Source: Moringa oleifera (lineage: Eukaryota > Streptophyta > Magnoliopsida > Brassicales > Moringaceae). Taken from it: a stretch of 64,000 nt of DNA. This document shows positions 39,461 to 51,624 of the stretch, in pieces. The DNA lies in contig JAJFZO010000537.1 of NCBI GenBank assembly GCA_021397835.1, positions 2,294,001-2,358,000 of the forward strand, given 5' to 3'. The notes under the pieces are model-generated. The model was not told the DNA's origin. It saw nothing but the letters and a program-made list of their open reading frames with translations, and did no database searches. The translations under genes and the position numbers were made by a program. Within the stretch, counting starts at the first letter, position 1, and the number at the start of each line of letters is the position of its first letter.

Positions 39461-40340
39461 CACTGCAAAAAAAAATAATAATAATAACATAAACAAATAA
39501 TAGAATTACTGTACCTTACCTAATATCATTAAAAAAAAAAGTATATCTAATTTAAGCATCTAATAATCTAAACAATGTATAATCAATAAATTTTTACAAA
39601 TTTTCAACCAACTTAAAGAAGTTCCATCAATGTTATAACAAATGCATTTGAAATACATGAATGTATAAAATAGTATGCATAGAGAGAGTTTCAACATTGA
39701 ATTTATAAACTTAATAAACAAAATTTTGTTTCTCCCAAACCAATGGCATTAAGGTTTTGAATTTTGAAAATTTTATTTTTCAAAATCCATCATTCAAACC
39801 TGATACATATTATATTCATCAAATGGGGTGATTGGGTTTTCGAAATCCACAATCAAATTATTAATAAAATAAAAAATAAAAAAATACTAAAATCAAATCC
39901 AAAAAATTCAAAATTGTTAAGTGCATTATTTCGCTCGTTTGCCTCAAATCTCGATCCATAAATCCGTTAAGAATGATAAAAATAAATGAATGTAGAGAAC
40001 ACCTTAAAGCTTATTAGTGCAATTTCTTGGTTAATTAAAAAACAAATGCAAAGAAAATCTTAAGAAGAGTTTGCCAATGAAATTCTGAGTATTAACGGAG
40101 TGTGTCAGTGGCTGTGGTATATGCAATGGCACCAAGAGTAATTCAAGATTTTCAAATATAAGACACTCGTGGCCATGATCACATACTTGTCACATGAACA
40201 AAATAATTAACTTTAACAAGTTTTGTTGATAAAAATCTCATATTACAATAGACATGTGATGTGAATCTTAATTTAATATAATTTTTTATATAAACCTCAA
40301 ATTGATACTGCATTCAAAATATAAGTTTTTGATAATAATT

Positions 40341-40957
40341 AATTTTTTAATATTTTTATATTGACTTTTAATATATTTATAAATATACATATATTAAGCT
40401 AAATTGTGAAAAACTCTAATTATAGTATAAAAGAACACAAATTTAAAAATATTTTTACAATATTACATGAGTTGAAATTATACTGAAAAATAAATACTAA
40501 AAATTTTTAAAAAAATATTAAGCTTTGGAAGACTTTCAAACCCAAACAATATGAGTGACACTGTTAAAAACCTAGAAAGCTTACGAAGTGAGAGGAAGCA
40601 TGTGAAAAGTGGTGTGATCTTTCAGAACTAAACAACAGAAATTGTAAACTAAAATTTATTTTTATATTATTCATAAACTATAAAGTATATCACATATTAT
40701 TTGGCATCCTAAAAAAGATCATCAAAATTAAATATATGATTCTTAAAAGAGTTTTGTACCATGTTTTAAATATTCCATAACTTCCATGCTGCTGGATCAC
40801 CTTATATTGTTATGATGTACATCCACGCAAACAAACAAACATATTGGATTCTATCTTCTTTCTGGGGCAAAAGCTTGTAAGCATCGCATACATATATACA
40901 GGAGATGAGTTTTATTGTGTTATATATATACAGAGTGGATCTAACTTCTATGGTGCG
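40341..40957. other. Non-coding gap between MULE and XTH gene B
   Basis: A+T-rich sequence with no recognisable gene. The last ~100 bp would be the 3' UTR of XTH gene B. Confidence 0.4.
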
Positions 40958-42015
40958 TTAATTTGTGTGGGCGCATTCTGGAGGAAAGCCTCGAGGAAAG
41001 CGCTTGGTGTCGGTGCAGTAATTATATATCATGTAATTCTTCTGCACCCATCTGAGCCTGCTGTAACTTGCTGCATCCAGTCCAGCTCTCAGCCATCCCT
41101 GCCACCGAGAACTCGGACTGCAGGAAGATGCCCCATTAGGCCACACGCAAGCTTCCGCAAAGAAATTCCTGTACGAGGCTCTAAAGGGAGCTTGCGTCCA
41201 ATCTGTTTTTACCAGACCACCTTGCGTGGCCCAGTCGTCCGCGTTCCACAGACTCGAGTGGATCCTCATCGGCTGCTTCTTTGGGAACGGAATGCCCGCA
41301 GACTCCAAGTTCCTGAACTGTCTTATGGGACTACCATCAACGTAGAAGCTGAAACGCACACACAACAAAACTACGTCAGAGGGCCGTATAGATACGATTG
41401 TCGATTTGTGGGTCAAATGAAAGGCTTGATTACATGATGGTTTGTGGGTTCCAGAGGATGGAGTAGGTATGGAAATCTGCTGTGGGATCGAACCAGAGAC
41501 GGAACTGCTGCTCTCTGTCACCTTTGCCTTGCTGTATCACATTGGTGTGCACTGTGTAAGGCTGACCACTCAGATTCCCCAAAAACTCGAAGTCGAATTC
41601 ATCCCACGTCGACCCTTCCGACGCCAACTGTGATCAATTATGCCACATCAACACAACACAATGAGCTCCTAATCATCAGAGGAAACAAACAATTAATTGC
41701 GGTAAAGAAGAAGGGCATGCAGAGCTAAATTACATAGTAAGAGGTGACGGTGCCGGCGGAGTTGCCTGGGACAAGCTTGAGTTGCATCCCGATCTTGCCG
41801 AATAGAAACCTATTCTTGGACTGGAAAGCTGAGCCAGAGATTCTGTCAAGGGAGAGAGTGAGGAGCTGTCCGTTGCCGAGTATTTTAGCTTTGCCAGCTC
41901 CCCATATGATGTCGAAGTCTCTGTTGAAATTACCGGCCAGCACAACCAGCAGAGGACTACTCAGCAGAAGAAATGCGGAGAGCAGCGCCGCTGAAGATGT
42001 AACACTAACAGCCAT
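40958..42015 (-). CDS. XTH: Xyloglucan endotransglucosylase/hydrolase (XTH gene B)
   Basis: Three exons: 42015-41734, 41627-41434 and 41348-40958, with GT-AG introns, giving 288 residues. The ATG at 42015 was chosen because a hydrophobic signal peptide (residues 1-27) follows at once; the frame is open further upstream but without such a leader. The GH16 site is DEFDFEFLG at residues 103-111, with Phe in place of the Ile seen in genes A and C; Glu104 and Glu108 are the catalytic pair. Glycosylation site NLS is at Asn112. The XET C-terminal domain is complete ([20 protein letters not shown]; cysteines in ACVW, SSC, NYC, PEC). The coding sequence is visibly richer in G+C than genes A and C. Expected role: secreted remodelling of wall xyloglucan. 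Confidence 0.96.
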
Positions 42016-42190
42016 TGGGGTAGATTCTGGAGATGGAGGGCGCAAGGAAAGGGAGAGATAAACCGAAAGAGATGCCGAGTCGCAGGGGAGAGAGAAGGAG
42101 GTGGACACAGATGGCAAGAAGAAGTGGCGGTGAAGACGCTGAGGTGGCCTTCTCACCCAAGCCACCCTGTCATTCTGGTGACACCTCATC
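42016..42190 (-). promoter_or_regulatory. C/T-rich 5' leader region of XTH gene B
   Basis: On the minus strand this stretch is rich in CTCTCTCC and CTTCTTC runs, typical of plant 5' UTRs and pyrimidine patches. No clear TATA box was seen, unlike genes A and C. Confidence 0.35.
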
Positions 42191-44940
42191 CCCTTTCTTT
42201 CTTTTTTTTTTTTGTCTTTTTAGTCAAACTTTGGGTTCCAAACCAACCTGAGTTTGTTACCTTTTTGGATCAATATTTGTCCAGCAATTTCATCCTCCAA
42301 CATCTTTACTGTACCATCATAATTTTATTTTCAAATATCAAACATAATATTTTAATTAACTATTTATCAATAAATTTATTAATAATATTATTGATAATTT
42401 AATTAAAATATTAATTTTAAAATATTAATTAATTATGAAATTTATAATATAAAAAATTCAATAATAATAATAAATATTTTTAAATTAGAAATAAAATATC
42501 AAATAAATCATTAAGTTTAACCATAAAATTAATGCATAAAATTATATAAATAATTTAAAATTCAAAACAAACATGACAAGAATTAATAAATGATTAAAAA
42601 TTATTAATAGAATTTTAATATAAAGATAAACAATTTTAGATAGAATTATCATTAACTTAAAATATAAAATTTTGTCATATAAAATTATCATTAAATTAAA
42701 TTCTAAAAATTCTTTATATATAATTATAAAAATATAAATTTAAAATATATATATAAAAAAAGAAGTATTGATTTATTAATTTGATTTAAATTAAATTTTA
42801 TTAAAAAATTTAAAAATTAAATATATTCAAATTAAAGAGTTTGTACAACAAATTTTTGACTTGAAATTTTTCATAAATGTAAAGATATACTCAAGTTCCT
42901 GTCATAAAAAATTTTATAATTTTTTTAAATTAAAAGTATGAGTATTTTTTTTACATTTATGAAAAATTTCAAGTCAAAATTGATTATATAAAATTCTCAA
43001 TTTGAATATTCTTAATTTTTTTATAAAATTTAATTTAAACAAGTTAATATATCAAAGTTTGATTTATCATTTTTTACATATAAAAACTTGATTGGTAATA
43101 TAAAATAAATATTAAGATTTTATGAGACCTTTACCCTTAACAAAATTAAGTTACAAATTGAAAAATGAATCAATAATTCAAATATATATAAAAAAAAGAA
43201 TTATTACTTAATAAAATTTTAATATAAAAATTAAAAATATTAAATAAAAATATTATTAAATTAAAAATTTTAAATTTGTTATATAAATTATCATAAATTA
43301 AAATTTAACAAATTACTTTTATTAAACTAAAAAAATAATGAATTCAAGAATATATGTAAGAAAATAGTGTTGAAATAGAAAAAACAATCTAATAAACCAG
43401 AAAATGAATCCTTGTTTATAAAAGAAAAAAAATACATATAAGACAATAGAAAAAGAAAGTTCTAAAATAAAAAAAAAATATCTTAGTAAAATGAAGAGTA
43501 AATCCTTAATATATATATATATATAACGAATTAATACCTCATAGAATTTTAGTATTAATATAAATATAAAAATTAAAAATATTAGATAAAATTATCATCT
43601 TACTAAAACTTTAAAAATGTTATATAAGATTATTATTAGATTTTTAAAAAATATATATTTATATAAACTAAAAAATATCTATTCAAAAATATTTAAAAAA
43701 TATTTAAAGAATTGACATTGTAAATTAAAGAATGAATCTCTAATTCAAAAATATGTAAACATATTTACATATACATAAGAAAATAAATATTTAAATAGAA
43801 AACTGAGCTAGTCAATTAGAGAATAAATTTTTAATTCAAATATATATATATATATATATGTTAAAACAAAATAATTGTGTTAGTGGCAATTGTTTAGCGC
43901 TAATTCTAATGTTTGTCACCATTGTACAACATGTACTTCTTTTGTTGTTTTTGAATAGTTTTATTCAACAATTATTATCAATAAATATATGATGCTATTT
44001 GTAGATGGTGATCATTAAAATTATTTTATTTAAAATTAAATAAAAATTTATTTAAATATAATAAAAATAATATTTGTTAAATCAAACATGCATAAAATTA
44101 AATATATGTTCAAATAAATCAAATTTCAAAAATCAAAAAATACTAATTAAAAGTTAAAAATTTATTATATAATCTATATAATTTTTATTTTTAAAATATA
44201 GAATATAAAAATAAAAAATTCCAATTTTTTCATATATTTATTTTTTTAAAATAAAAAATAAAATAATTTGATAAATAAAAACGAGGCCTGAATTTGCAAT
44301 CTGTCATCAATTTAAGACATCTATGTTACTCAATTAATAACTTTTAATGTACTTTTTCCCACATTAAAATTATATGCTACTTTTTCAATTGCGCTTCTAT
44401 GTTAAGAGATCAAATAGTTTTACTTTTACACTAATAGTTATATATAAATAAAAAAGATTAAAAAAGGTGAAAATTGAAAGTATAAAATGTGAAATTCAAA
44501 CCATGCGATTGTTTAATTTGCTTCCCTCTTTTGCGATCTATTTCACTGCTTTCTCATTTTTGCTTCCAATAACGTCATAATAGCTTGTAGTGAAATCTGT
44601 TCTCAATTTTAATTTAAACCAATCAAATTTCTCTTGTTCTTTATCTCTACTTCTATAAGTTCTTATAATCTCCATCCTAACCTCCTGCTTTTGATGCAAG
44701 TGTCTTTTAATAATTTTCAAATATCACTTTTGAATGTATTTTAGTCACGGTTTCAGTTGATATGTATGTTATTTTTATATTTCTTTCTTAAATCATGTGG
44801 TGATTCTTTAGTTTATAGATAAATAATCACTCATCATTCGTCTTTATTTTTTGTCTCTCTCTCTTGCATATATATATATATGATATTCATTTAAAATTTT
44901 AGTAACTACAATTACGTAAAAGATTATTAAATGATTTAGT
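42191..44940. other. Very A+T-rich non-coding region
   Basis: Low-complexity A+T sequence with no gene. It includes a clear hairpin at 42825-43007, TA-repeat runs (for example about 43510-43526 and 43839-43858), and from about 43,860 sequence that may be the left end of a transposon whose right end is at 48,240. Confidence 0.5.
42825..43007. repeat. Long hairpin (MITE-like inverted repeat)
   Basis: The left arm from 42825 (ATTCAAATTA, then GACTTGAAATTTTTCATAAA) and the right arm ending at 43007 (TTTATGAAAAATTTCAAGTC, then TTTGAAT) are reverse complements with few mismatches over about 68 bp. Related palindromes occur at about 59600-59885 and, more diverged, in both RING units. No target duplication was established. 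Confidence 0.75.
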
Positions 44941-45139
44941 GGTTCCTTCGTGCCAACGGTTGTTAATCACAAAAGTGTGAGCTCCTTGCAACATAATGAG
45001 AACCTATCTATTTGATCTTTCTTTGTTTTTGGTTTTTTTTTTTTTTTCATATTTGCTATTTCTCCTTTCTATGGACATGCTTTTGGTGTTTAAACATGGT
45101 TTGATGCTTAAATACTTATTTCTATTTTGTTGTAATAGA

Positions 45140-46860
45140 AGCAAAAAACAAACTCCTCCAATGAGAGAAAGGCACAAGCAGTTATGTGAAGCTGAAGAAT
45201 GAGACAAAGATGACAACAAAGTTGAATTTGCAGATGCTACTGATTCTCATGAAGATGATGACAATAATTCAGTGCAAAAAGAAGAGAATGATCATGATAA
45301 GAGTTGTTGATACCTAAATTTTCTCTTAAAAATTTGGCTTCATCAAAGACTCATCTCTAATCGCGCCCAAGATTGAGATTTCAAGCAAGTTCTCATAAAA
45401 GTTGTCAGCCATGATTGTCTTCAACCCATGCATTCTTTAAAATGTCTTCTCTATAATTATGTGTTACTTTGAATAGGAATCAAGTTTGAATCTTTTTCAT
45501 CACTCGACAAAATGCTTTAGCATTTAATTAGTATCAATTTTAGGCATTTATGAGGGTGCTAATCCTTTCTCACGTGTAACTGACTTAGGGATCTAGTTTT
45601 TCTTGATAGAATTTGACCAGTGTCATTTGTTTTGCTATCATTTGGGTTCTTTTTATAAAAAAAAAAAGATTTGAAAAAAAAGCAAAATTATTTTCAATGA
45701 TCAATCATACCATGAAAAAGATCGATAGTGATTCTAATTTTTTTTATTTTCATTAAAAGGCGAACCAAAATCAATTTCAAAATTCAGTGTTTTTTAACCA
45801 AATAAAGGAAAAAAAATTTCATGCATTTCTCACTTCGAGGGATGGAGAGCCCAGCTCATTGCTAGACACGTTGTGACAAGAGTAAACCAGAAGAAAAAGA
45901 TGAACCAAAATAGTAGAAGTCAAATAAAAAAAAAGGTTCATTAGAAAAGGTTGTAAAAGAGTTCCGAGGCTAAAAGCAAGGACAATCTTACTCCTCTTAA
46001 GAAAGCTACCCCGACAAAAATCTATGAAAATTTTTGTAAAATCTATTTAAAAAGCTACACATTCAACATTAAAATGAAATGTTGATGATGCTCATGAAAA
46101 TTTTGCTTCGATTTCTAAGTCAAAGGCATTTACAACCAAAAAAACAAAAACTTGAAAAGGAGAATGAGAAGCACTAAACTATTTTCGAAAGAGAGATATA
46201 ACACAAAATATGTCAAATAATCCACGATCTAACCCTTTTGTTAAGGATCAAGGTGAGTCTTATTTACTTTGAAGATCTTTACAAATTAGTTTTAGGGTTT
46301 CATATTATGTAGTTTTCATTTAGCAAGAATTTCCATATTTATGAAAGGCAATCAATCGTGGCCATAACTTTATCTTAGGTAAGTGAAGGTAAAACTAGAA
46401 AGAAGGTTAAATCAAACCCAGCCAAGAAGAGATACGCACGGTAGTTATAGGTAATGCAAGAAATGGGCTTTAATACTGTAAGTAGTGTCTATTGGCAAGA
46501 ATTGGAATTGAATCATTAAAGTTGCACTTGTTATATCAATCTTAAAGTATCTATATTTGTTGAAAATAAGCCACGTTATTCGATGTTATATGGCAGTTTT
46601 GTATGCCTTTTATCTATTGTTAAAATATATTAATTGCTTTAACATTTAACACAACTAATTATATGCATATTGTCCTGTTAGGTGCCCATTTTGGTTTGGA
46701 TCTAATGCATAGAAAAGCAAAGTAAAGGATATTATTACTAATATGATAAATAACATGAATGATAAGGAGGATGAAGAACAAGCTGAGGAGAATGCTAAGA
46801 CAAGTGGTGATGGGAACAAAGATGAAGATGGGGACGATGATGAGAATATGATTTGAGCAG
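45140..46860 (+). other. Acidic-protein-like fragments and an LTR-related block
   Basis: About 45140-45305 reads RSKKQTPPMRERHKQL and, past a stop, DSHEDDDNNSVQKEENDHDK. About 46743-46856 encodes 37 residues, mostly Asp and Glu (NDKEDEEQAEENAKTSGDG, then NKDEDGDDDENM). Between them, 45561-45595 resembles the LTR-related block at 26.6 kb. I cannot assign a family. These may be pieces of transposon-encoded proteins. Confidence 0.25.
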
Positions 46861-47639
46861 ACGAGGTTCTTGATAGATCTTGTTGCAAATATGAGCTTTA
46901 AGGTGTGGTCACCTGTAATTATTTTCATGGAGGGATTTCCCTAGTAAATAATATGAAAAAGTGCTACCAAATGGATCTCATAAGTCCCACGAGAAGGTAG
47001 TTAACTATGTTTATTTGTACAATATGCATTAGTACGCTCTTCATACAAATCGTTGGTGCTAGCCTAGTATTTAATTTTTTAGTATTTACTACACAAATCA
47101 ATCATCTTACTATTGTGAATCTACGTGTAATTTATCCTACTAAAGATGTAAGCATGCTCATGGGTGTGCCTTCTCTAAATAGGCAAAATGCAATTTTTTT
47201 TGAAGAGGATATCTTAATTAGTTAGCTTTTATTTTTGATGCATTGAGTGCTTATAAAGGTATTTAACAAAGTGATAAATATTCGAAATCTGAACGGGTAA
47301 GTATTATTTAGTTGTTATTATATAGTATTTGTATTTCACGTATGATTTTTTAGTTTTTTTTTAGGTCATACATTGTAAACTAATTTTAATTTAAAGAGTG
47401 ATAAATGATATTTTATGAAGTTGGTGTATTAGTTTTTAACTCTTCAAATTTAGAAGTATTAGTGAACTTTTTATTTTAAATCGTATTTTCATTAAATAAC
47501 TATTTGATATATTGATATATTTTATTATATAAAAAGATATAATATAGATAATATTATAGTTCTAAATAAATATATTCATTTTGATTATATAATATTGTAA
47601 GTCACAAATATTTTTGTATTTTAATTTGTAATTTTTAAA

Positions 47640-48240
47640 AATAAATAGTGATAATTTATTAGTTGCACTTAAATGACTTTTTTAGTGGATTTTGTTTAAT
47701 GATCAGCAAACAATAATTTCTAATCGTTTTAGCAATAATTGTTTAATAATCAGTATTTAATCATTTATAATTCTTTTACAAGCTATTGTTAATTATTTTA
47801 ACATATTTATAGTTTATTCTATAGTGAAAATCATATTAACATTTAGTGGCAAAAAATATTGCCACTAACAAACTATTTTAGCAGCAAGTGTTAAATGCTA
47901 CAAACAATACAAATGTTAACTTGACTTGAATCGAAATTGTTAATTGTTTTAACAAATGTTGCCAAATACACTTCCTATTTAGCGATAACTATTAATTGTT
48001 ACAAATAAAATAAATATCTACTTGTCTTTAATAACAATTAACAATTTTCACTAAATACATAGTCTTTTAGCAATAATTATTTTCTATCTTTACTAGTAAT
48101 CATTATAATTGTTGATATAGTTTTTTCTCGACCTAAATTATGTTGACTTTTGAACAATTGTCGATAAAGATCTCAATAGTAATTATAATTATAGTTAAAA
48201 ATCAAAATAATTATCACTAAAACTTTTTTATATTGCAGTG
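47640..48240. repeat. Hairpin-rich subterminal repeats next to the CACTG end
   Basis: Many alternating-orientation copies of a short motif (TTTAGCAATAATTGTT, TTAGCGATAACTATTAATTG, AACAATTAACAATT) lead up to GCAGTG at 48240. The organisation matches CACTA-type ends. Confidence 0.55.
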
Positions 48241-48418
48241 AAAATAATTAATATTTGAGAAAATTTTAATAATAATATAGTTTTAATATAAAAATTTTAG
48301 ATAACATTATCATTAAATTATATTTTAAAAATAATTATTAAATTAAAATTTGAAATGTTATTTTTATATAGTCATAAAAATATAAAATTTACATTAACGC
48401 CTATATGATATGTTCAAG

Positions 48419-48451
<33 letters not shown>

Positions 48452-51144
48452 GTTGACAAAATTTTAGTAATAACAAAGTTTTAAATAAATATTAAAATTT
48501 TTTGATAAAATTTTCATTAAATTAAAACTTTCAAAATTATTATAAAATGTTATCATTAAATTAAAATTTTTAAAATTATTTTTATATAATTATAAAAATA
48601 CGAAATCTACATCAATGATTATGCGGCACATTCAAGTCATATATAAAAACAAAGAATTAATATTTAATAGAATTTTAGTAATCATAGAGTTTTAATATAA
48701 AGATTAAAAATTTTAGATAAGATTATCATTAAATTAAATTTTAAAATATTATTTTAAAAGAAATATTATTAAATTTAAAATTTTAAAAATATTTTTATAT
48801 AATTATAAAATATAAATTTACATCAAAATGCCTACAATAACTTTATTTTTATATAATAAAACAATTCATTTTTTTTGTTAAGATAATTTTTGAGTTATAA
48901 AAAATTTAAAATTAATTAAGTGTTTGAAATGATCAATGAATATTCATTAAATATGCAAAAAAAAAAATCTATTTAAATTAATGATGCTTTACCAGATTAG
49001 AGAATTTTCAATTAAGTAACATGGATAAAAATTTTGTCTTAAAGATCTTATCCCATAGACTATTTTAAATACTACATGTATTTGGTATAGTTTTACAGAT
49101 TTTTGTGCTATGAGAGAGGACAAAATCCTGGCATGGTTTACACTAATGAAAATATCATAGAAAGCTCATGTTACAATTGTCAATCAGGGTAGATGGACGA
49201 TGTTCCTTTCTTTGACTCTCTTTTAAAGGTTAGAAGGTTAAGCCATGCTATGAAAAGATTATTGTTTGTTATTAATGACTCAAAAAGTAGAATAAGCAGT
49301 TGTCAAGTAATAGAATCAAGAACTTGGAGTTATACAAATATAATATTGAAATACTTACCATGACTTACTGCCTAATAGGAGAAAACAAATAGTACTTCTT
49401 TATGTCAAAAGATCGCAAGTATAGGAATGAGCAGAGTCCAAATTGAGCAGTTGATAATGGATAATAGGATGTGAAGAGTTGATGAACAAATTAAGTTCCA
49501 TGGTGAGAATGTTTGATGTAAAAAAATTTTGGTATTTTGCCAAGGCAACCTCTAAATGGTTTGAAGACTAACTAGATCATATATGAGTACAAACTGAACG
49601 ATCCTTCTAAACAAAAGGCTAATAATGAGATCTTGAAACTCACTTCAAAAACCTAACTTATTTTGTTTTACTTTTTATAGACTTAAATGATTATTAAATA
49701 GTATTACTTCTTTTGTGTTTTACTCGTAGTTAGATGAATGGGGTGGTATTGAAGCTTTTATGTAAAGGCTGGTAAAATAAGAGAGGATTAGAGCAAACTA
49801 ACAAAGCTTAAGGCAATCTTCAACTGTTATCATCGTCGTAGAATCATCCAAACTTTGTAATAATATATCCTCACTAACCTATGGTCTAATATATTTCTAA
49901 TTCTTAGATTCCAATTCGAATTCATTATTATTAATATTCATCTCTATTATTTCCTTTGCTTAGGATCACTCATGCTCTGCAAAACAAATTACATTGGGAC
50001 CAAAATTTTGCATTGGTTAGAAGTCCCCAGTTTGATATCTAAAACTCTTCGTCTATGATTCCTTCGTAAAACCGATTTCATCCTAACCATAAGTTTTTTG
50101 GTTGAAAGTCATATGCTTGATATCCAAAAGCGCACAATGTTAATTATCTCTGCAAGCTGCGTATTACTTAGAGCTTCAAAATTGAAGTTTTCTAAATGGT
50201 ACTAAAGTCCTTGTTTTGAAGGATGTTGTCATAGTGTCTATGAATGTGCCTTGTCATGTGGTGTTGAAGCTACATAAAGTGGGAACTTGTCAAAATTACA
50301 ACTGCATTCTCTTCCTATAAGTTCCTCTTTGAATAATAGATATGTTCATTTAGATTAAAGACATAACCAAGAAAAGAAAGGAAGAAAACTATAAAATAGT
50401 TGCGTGGAAGGCTTAAATTGCTCGCTTCCATACTTCCATAAATAATTAAAATTCAAGTGTATGAAATGCTAAGGGCCTTCACTAACTTCAAACTCATTGC
50501 TATTTGAATGAATAATCCTTGAAGAGTTTATCCGCACCACTGTTAATTAAGGTGAAAAAAACAAATTTCAAACTCTTAAGGTAAAGCTAGCAAGACCAAG
50601 TTTTAACATCAACAAAAACTTTAGAAACTTGAATATATCCATATGCAAGAACGAGCAGCAATTCAACATTGTTTTGGGGTATAGAACTCATAGGAATTCA
50701 TTTTAAAAAACTTTAATGATGAGCATGCTCCACTTTAAGCACCTAGAAATATTTAACAATACCCCACAAAACAAAGAGATTTCATCAAGTAAATGAACCA
50801 TAATATCTTTTAGCAAACTTGTTAGAACTATAAAAGTGGTAAAACAACAATCATGATGCGAGACTAGGGTTTTAATAGTTTCACTTGTCACTTTCCTTGC
50901 GTCAAGATGACAATTTGTCTATGCACGATGCCTTTTTCATAAATTTTGTCAAAAACATGAGGCCATCCATTAATTATGTAACATTGAAGGAGAGAGATTT
51001 TCGTTTTTCATAGTGATATTTGTCAAAGAGTTAAGGAAGCAAGCTGAAAGAGTGAATTGTGAGTAAGTGACTAGAGATCAATAAGTGTAATAACAAATTA
51101 TGCCCATTGCGTAATACTTTTTTCTAGGTAAAATTATTACATTA
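48241..51144. other. A+T-rich region without recognised genes
   Basis: A TA dinucleotide run lies at about 48419-48446. The stretch 49-51 kb is less A+T-rich and shows short open stretches (for example about 49505-49580 reading MVRMFDVKKFWYFAKATSKW), but no known family is recognised. It may be a decayed retroelement. Confidence 0.35.
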
Positions 51145-51233
51145 GATTTCTATTGATCAAGTGGTTAAAGCGCTATGAGATTGATCTAGAGAATTTAGGT
51201 TCGAGTTGGCCCTCTTGGGTATTATTCAAAATA
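51145..51233 (+). repeat. tRNA-like (SINE-type) sequence beside the Pack-CACTA element
   Basis: GATCAAGTGGTTAAAGCGC and, 21 bp later, GGTTCGAGT resemble the A and B boxes of a tRNA-derived pol III promoter. A related, more degenerate copy lies just beyond the CACTA element at about 54949-55020 (AGATCGAATGGTTGG then TTTAGATTCAAACTAG). Confidence 0.4.
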
Positions 51234-51254
51234 ACACTACTACAAATAAAACTT

Positions 51255-51624
51255 TTAATGACAGTTAAAAATGATTTTTAATGACAGTTGTAAAATTGTC
51301 ATCTTTGTTTATGTCATCAAAGGGAAGAAGTTTTAATGACAGTTATGGAACTGTCATTGAAAGCATTACATTTTAATGACAATTCTATTGAAACTGTCAT
51401 CAAAGGGGGGTACCCTTTAACGACAGTTCCAACAGAACTGTCGTTAAAGGGGGGTACCCTTTTAACGACAGCTCCAACAGAACTGTCGAGAACTGTCGTT
51501 AAAGGGGGGGTACCCTTCAACGACAGTTCCAACATAACTGTCGTTAAAAGAGGGTACCCTTCAACGACAGTTTCAATAAAACTGTCGTTAAAGGAGGGGG
51601 TACCTTCAACGACAGTTCCAACAT
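51255..51624. repeat. Left subterminal hairpin array of the Pack-CACTA
   Basis: Seven or so units of TTAACGACAGTT-spacer-AACTGTCGTTAA, each a hairpin, with a G-run and GGTACC between units. Outer units use TTTAATGACAGTT instead. This is the expected transposase-binding region of a CACTA element, unusually regular here. Confidence 0.85.

Larger units (their letters stand above)
33481..40340. mobile_element. Mutator-like element (MULE) with long diverged terminal inverted repeats
   Basis: 33481-33643 and the reverse complement of 40181-40340 match over about 160 bp: both hold A(A)TATCAAxTTGA then TATAxAAAAATT, and later a TTGTTAAA or GGTTAACT block and CACATGATAAGTGTGTG or TCATGTGACAAGTATGTG. 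The 6.86 kb between them contains a MULE transposase remnant on the minus strand and a possible GRF-type gene fragment on the plus strand. A 9-bp target duplication could not be identified with confidence because the flanks are T-rich. Confidence 0.7.
43870..48240. mobile_element. Candidate CACTA-type element with a CACTG right terminus
   Basis: The right end reads TATATTGCAGTG at 48229-48240, the inverse of CACTGCAATATA, preceded by about 550 bp of repeated, mutually inverted TTTAGCAATAATTGTTTA-like motifs, as in CACTA subterminal regions. Near 43885-43925 GTTAGTGGCAATTGTTTAGC resembles the inverted right subterminal sequence, so the left end may lie there, but no intact CACTG was found. The interior (45-47 kb) shows no recognisable transposase. 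Confidence 0.4.

Noticed and set aside
39461..39480. CACTGCAAAAAAAAA as a possible transposon end
   Set aside because: It lies at the start of the MULE transposase remnant and has no subterminal repeats; probably an intron border or chance.
40844..41437. 197-codon plus-strand open stretch over XTH gene B exon 3
   Set aside because: It is antisense to a conserved GH16 C-terminal domain, has no recognisable domain, and arises from the G+C-rich composition.
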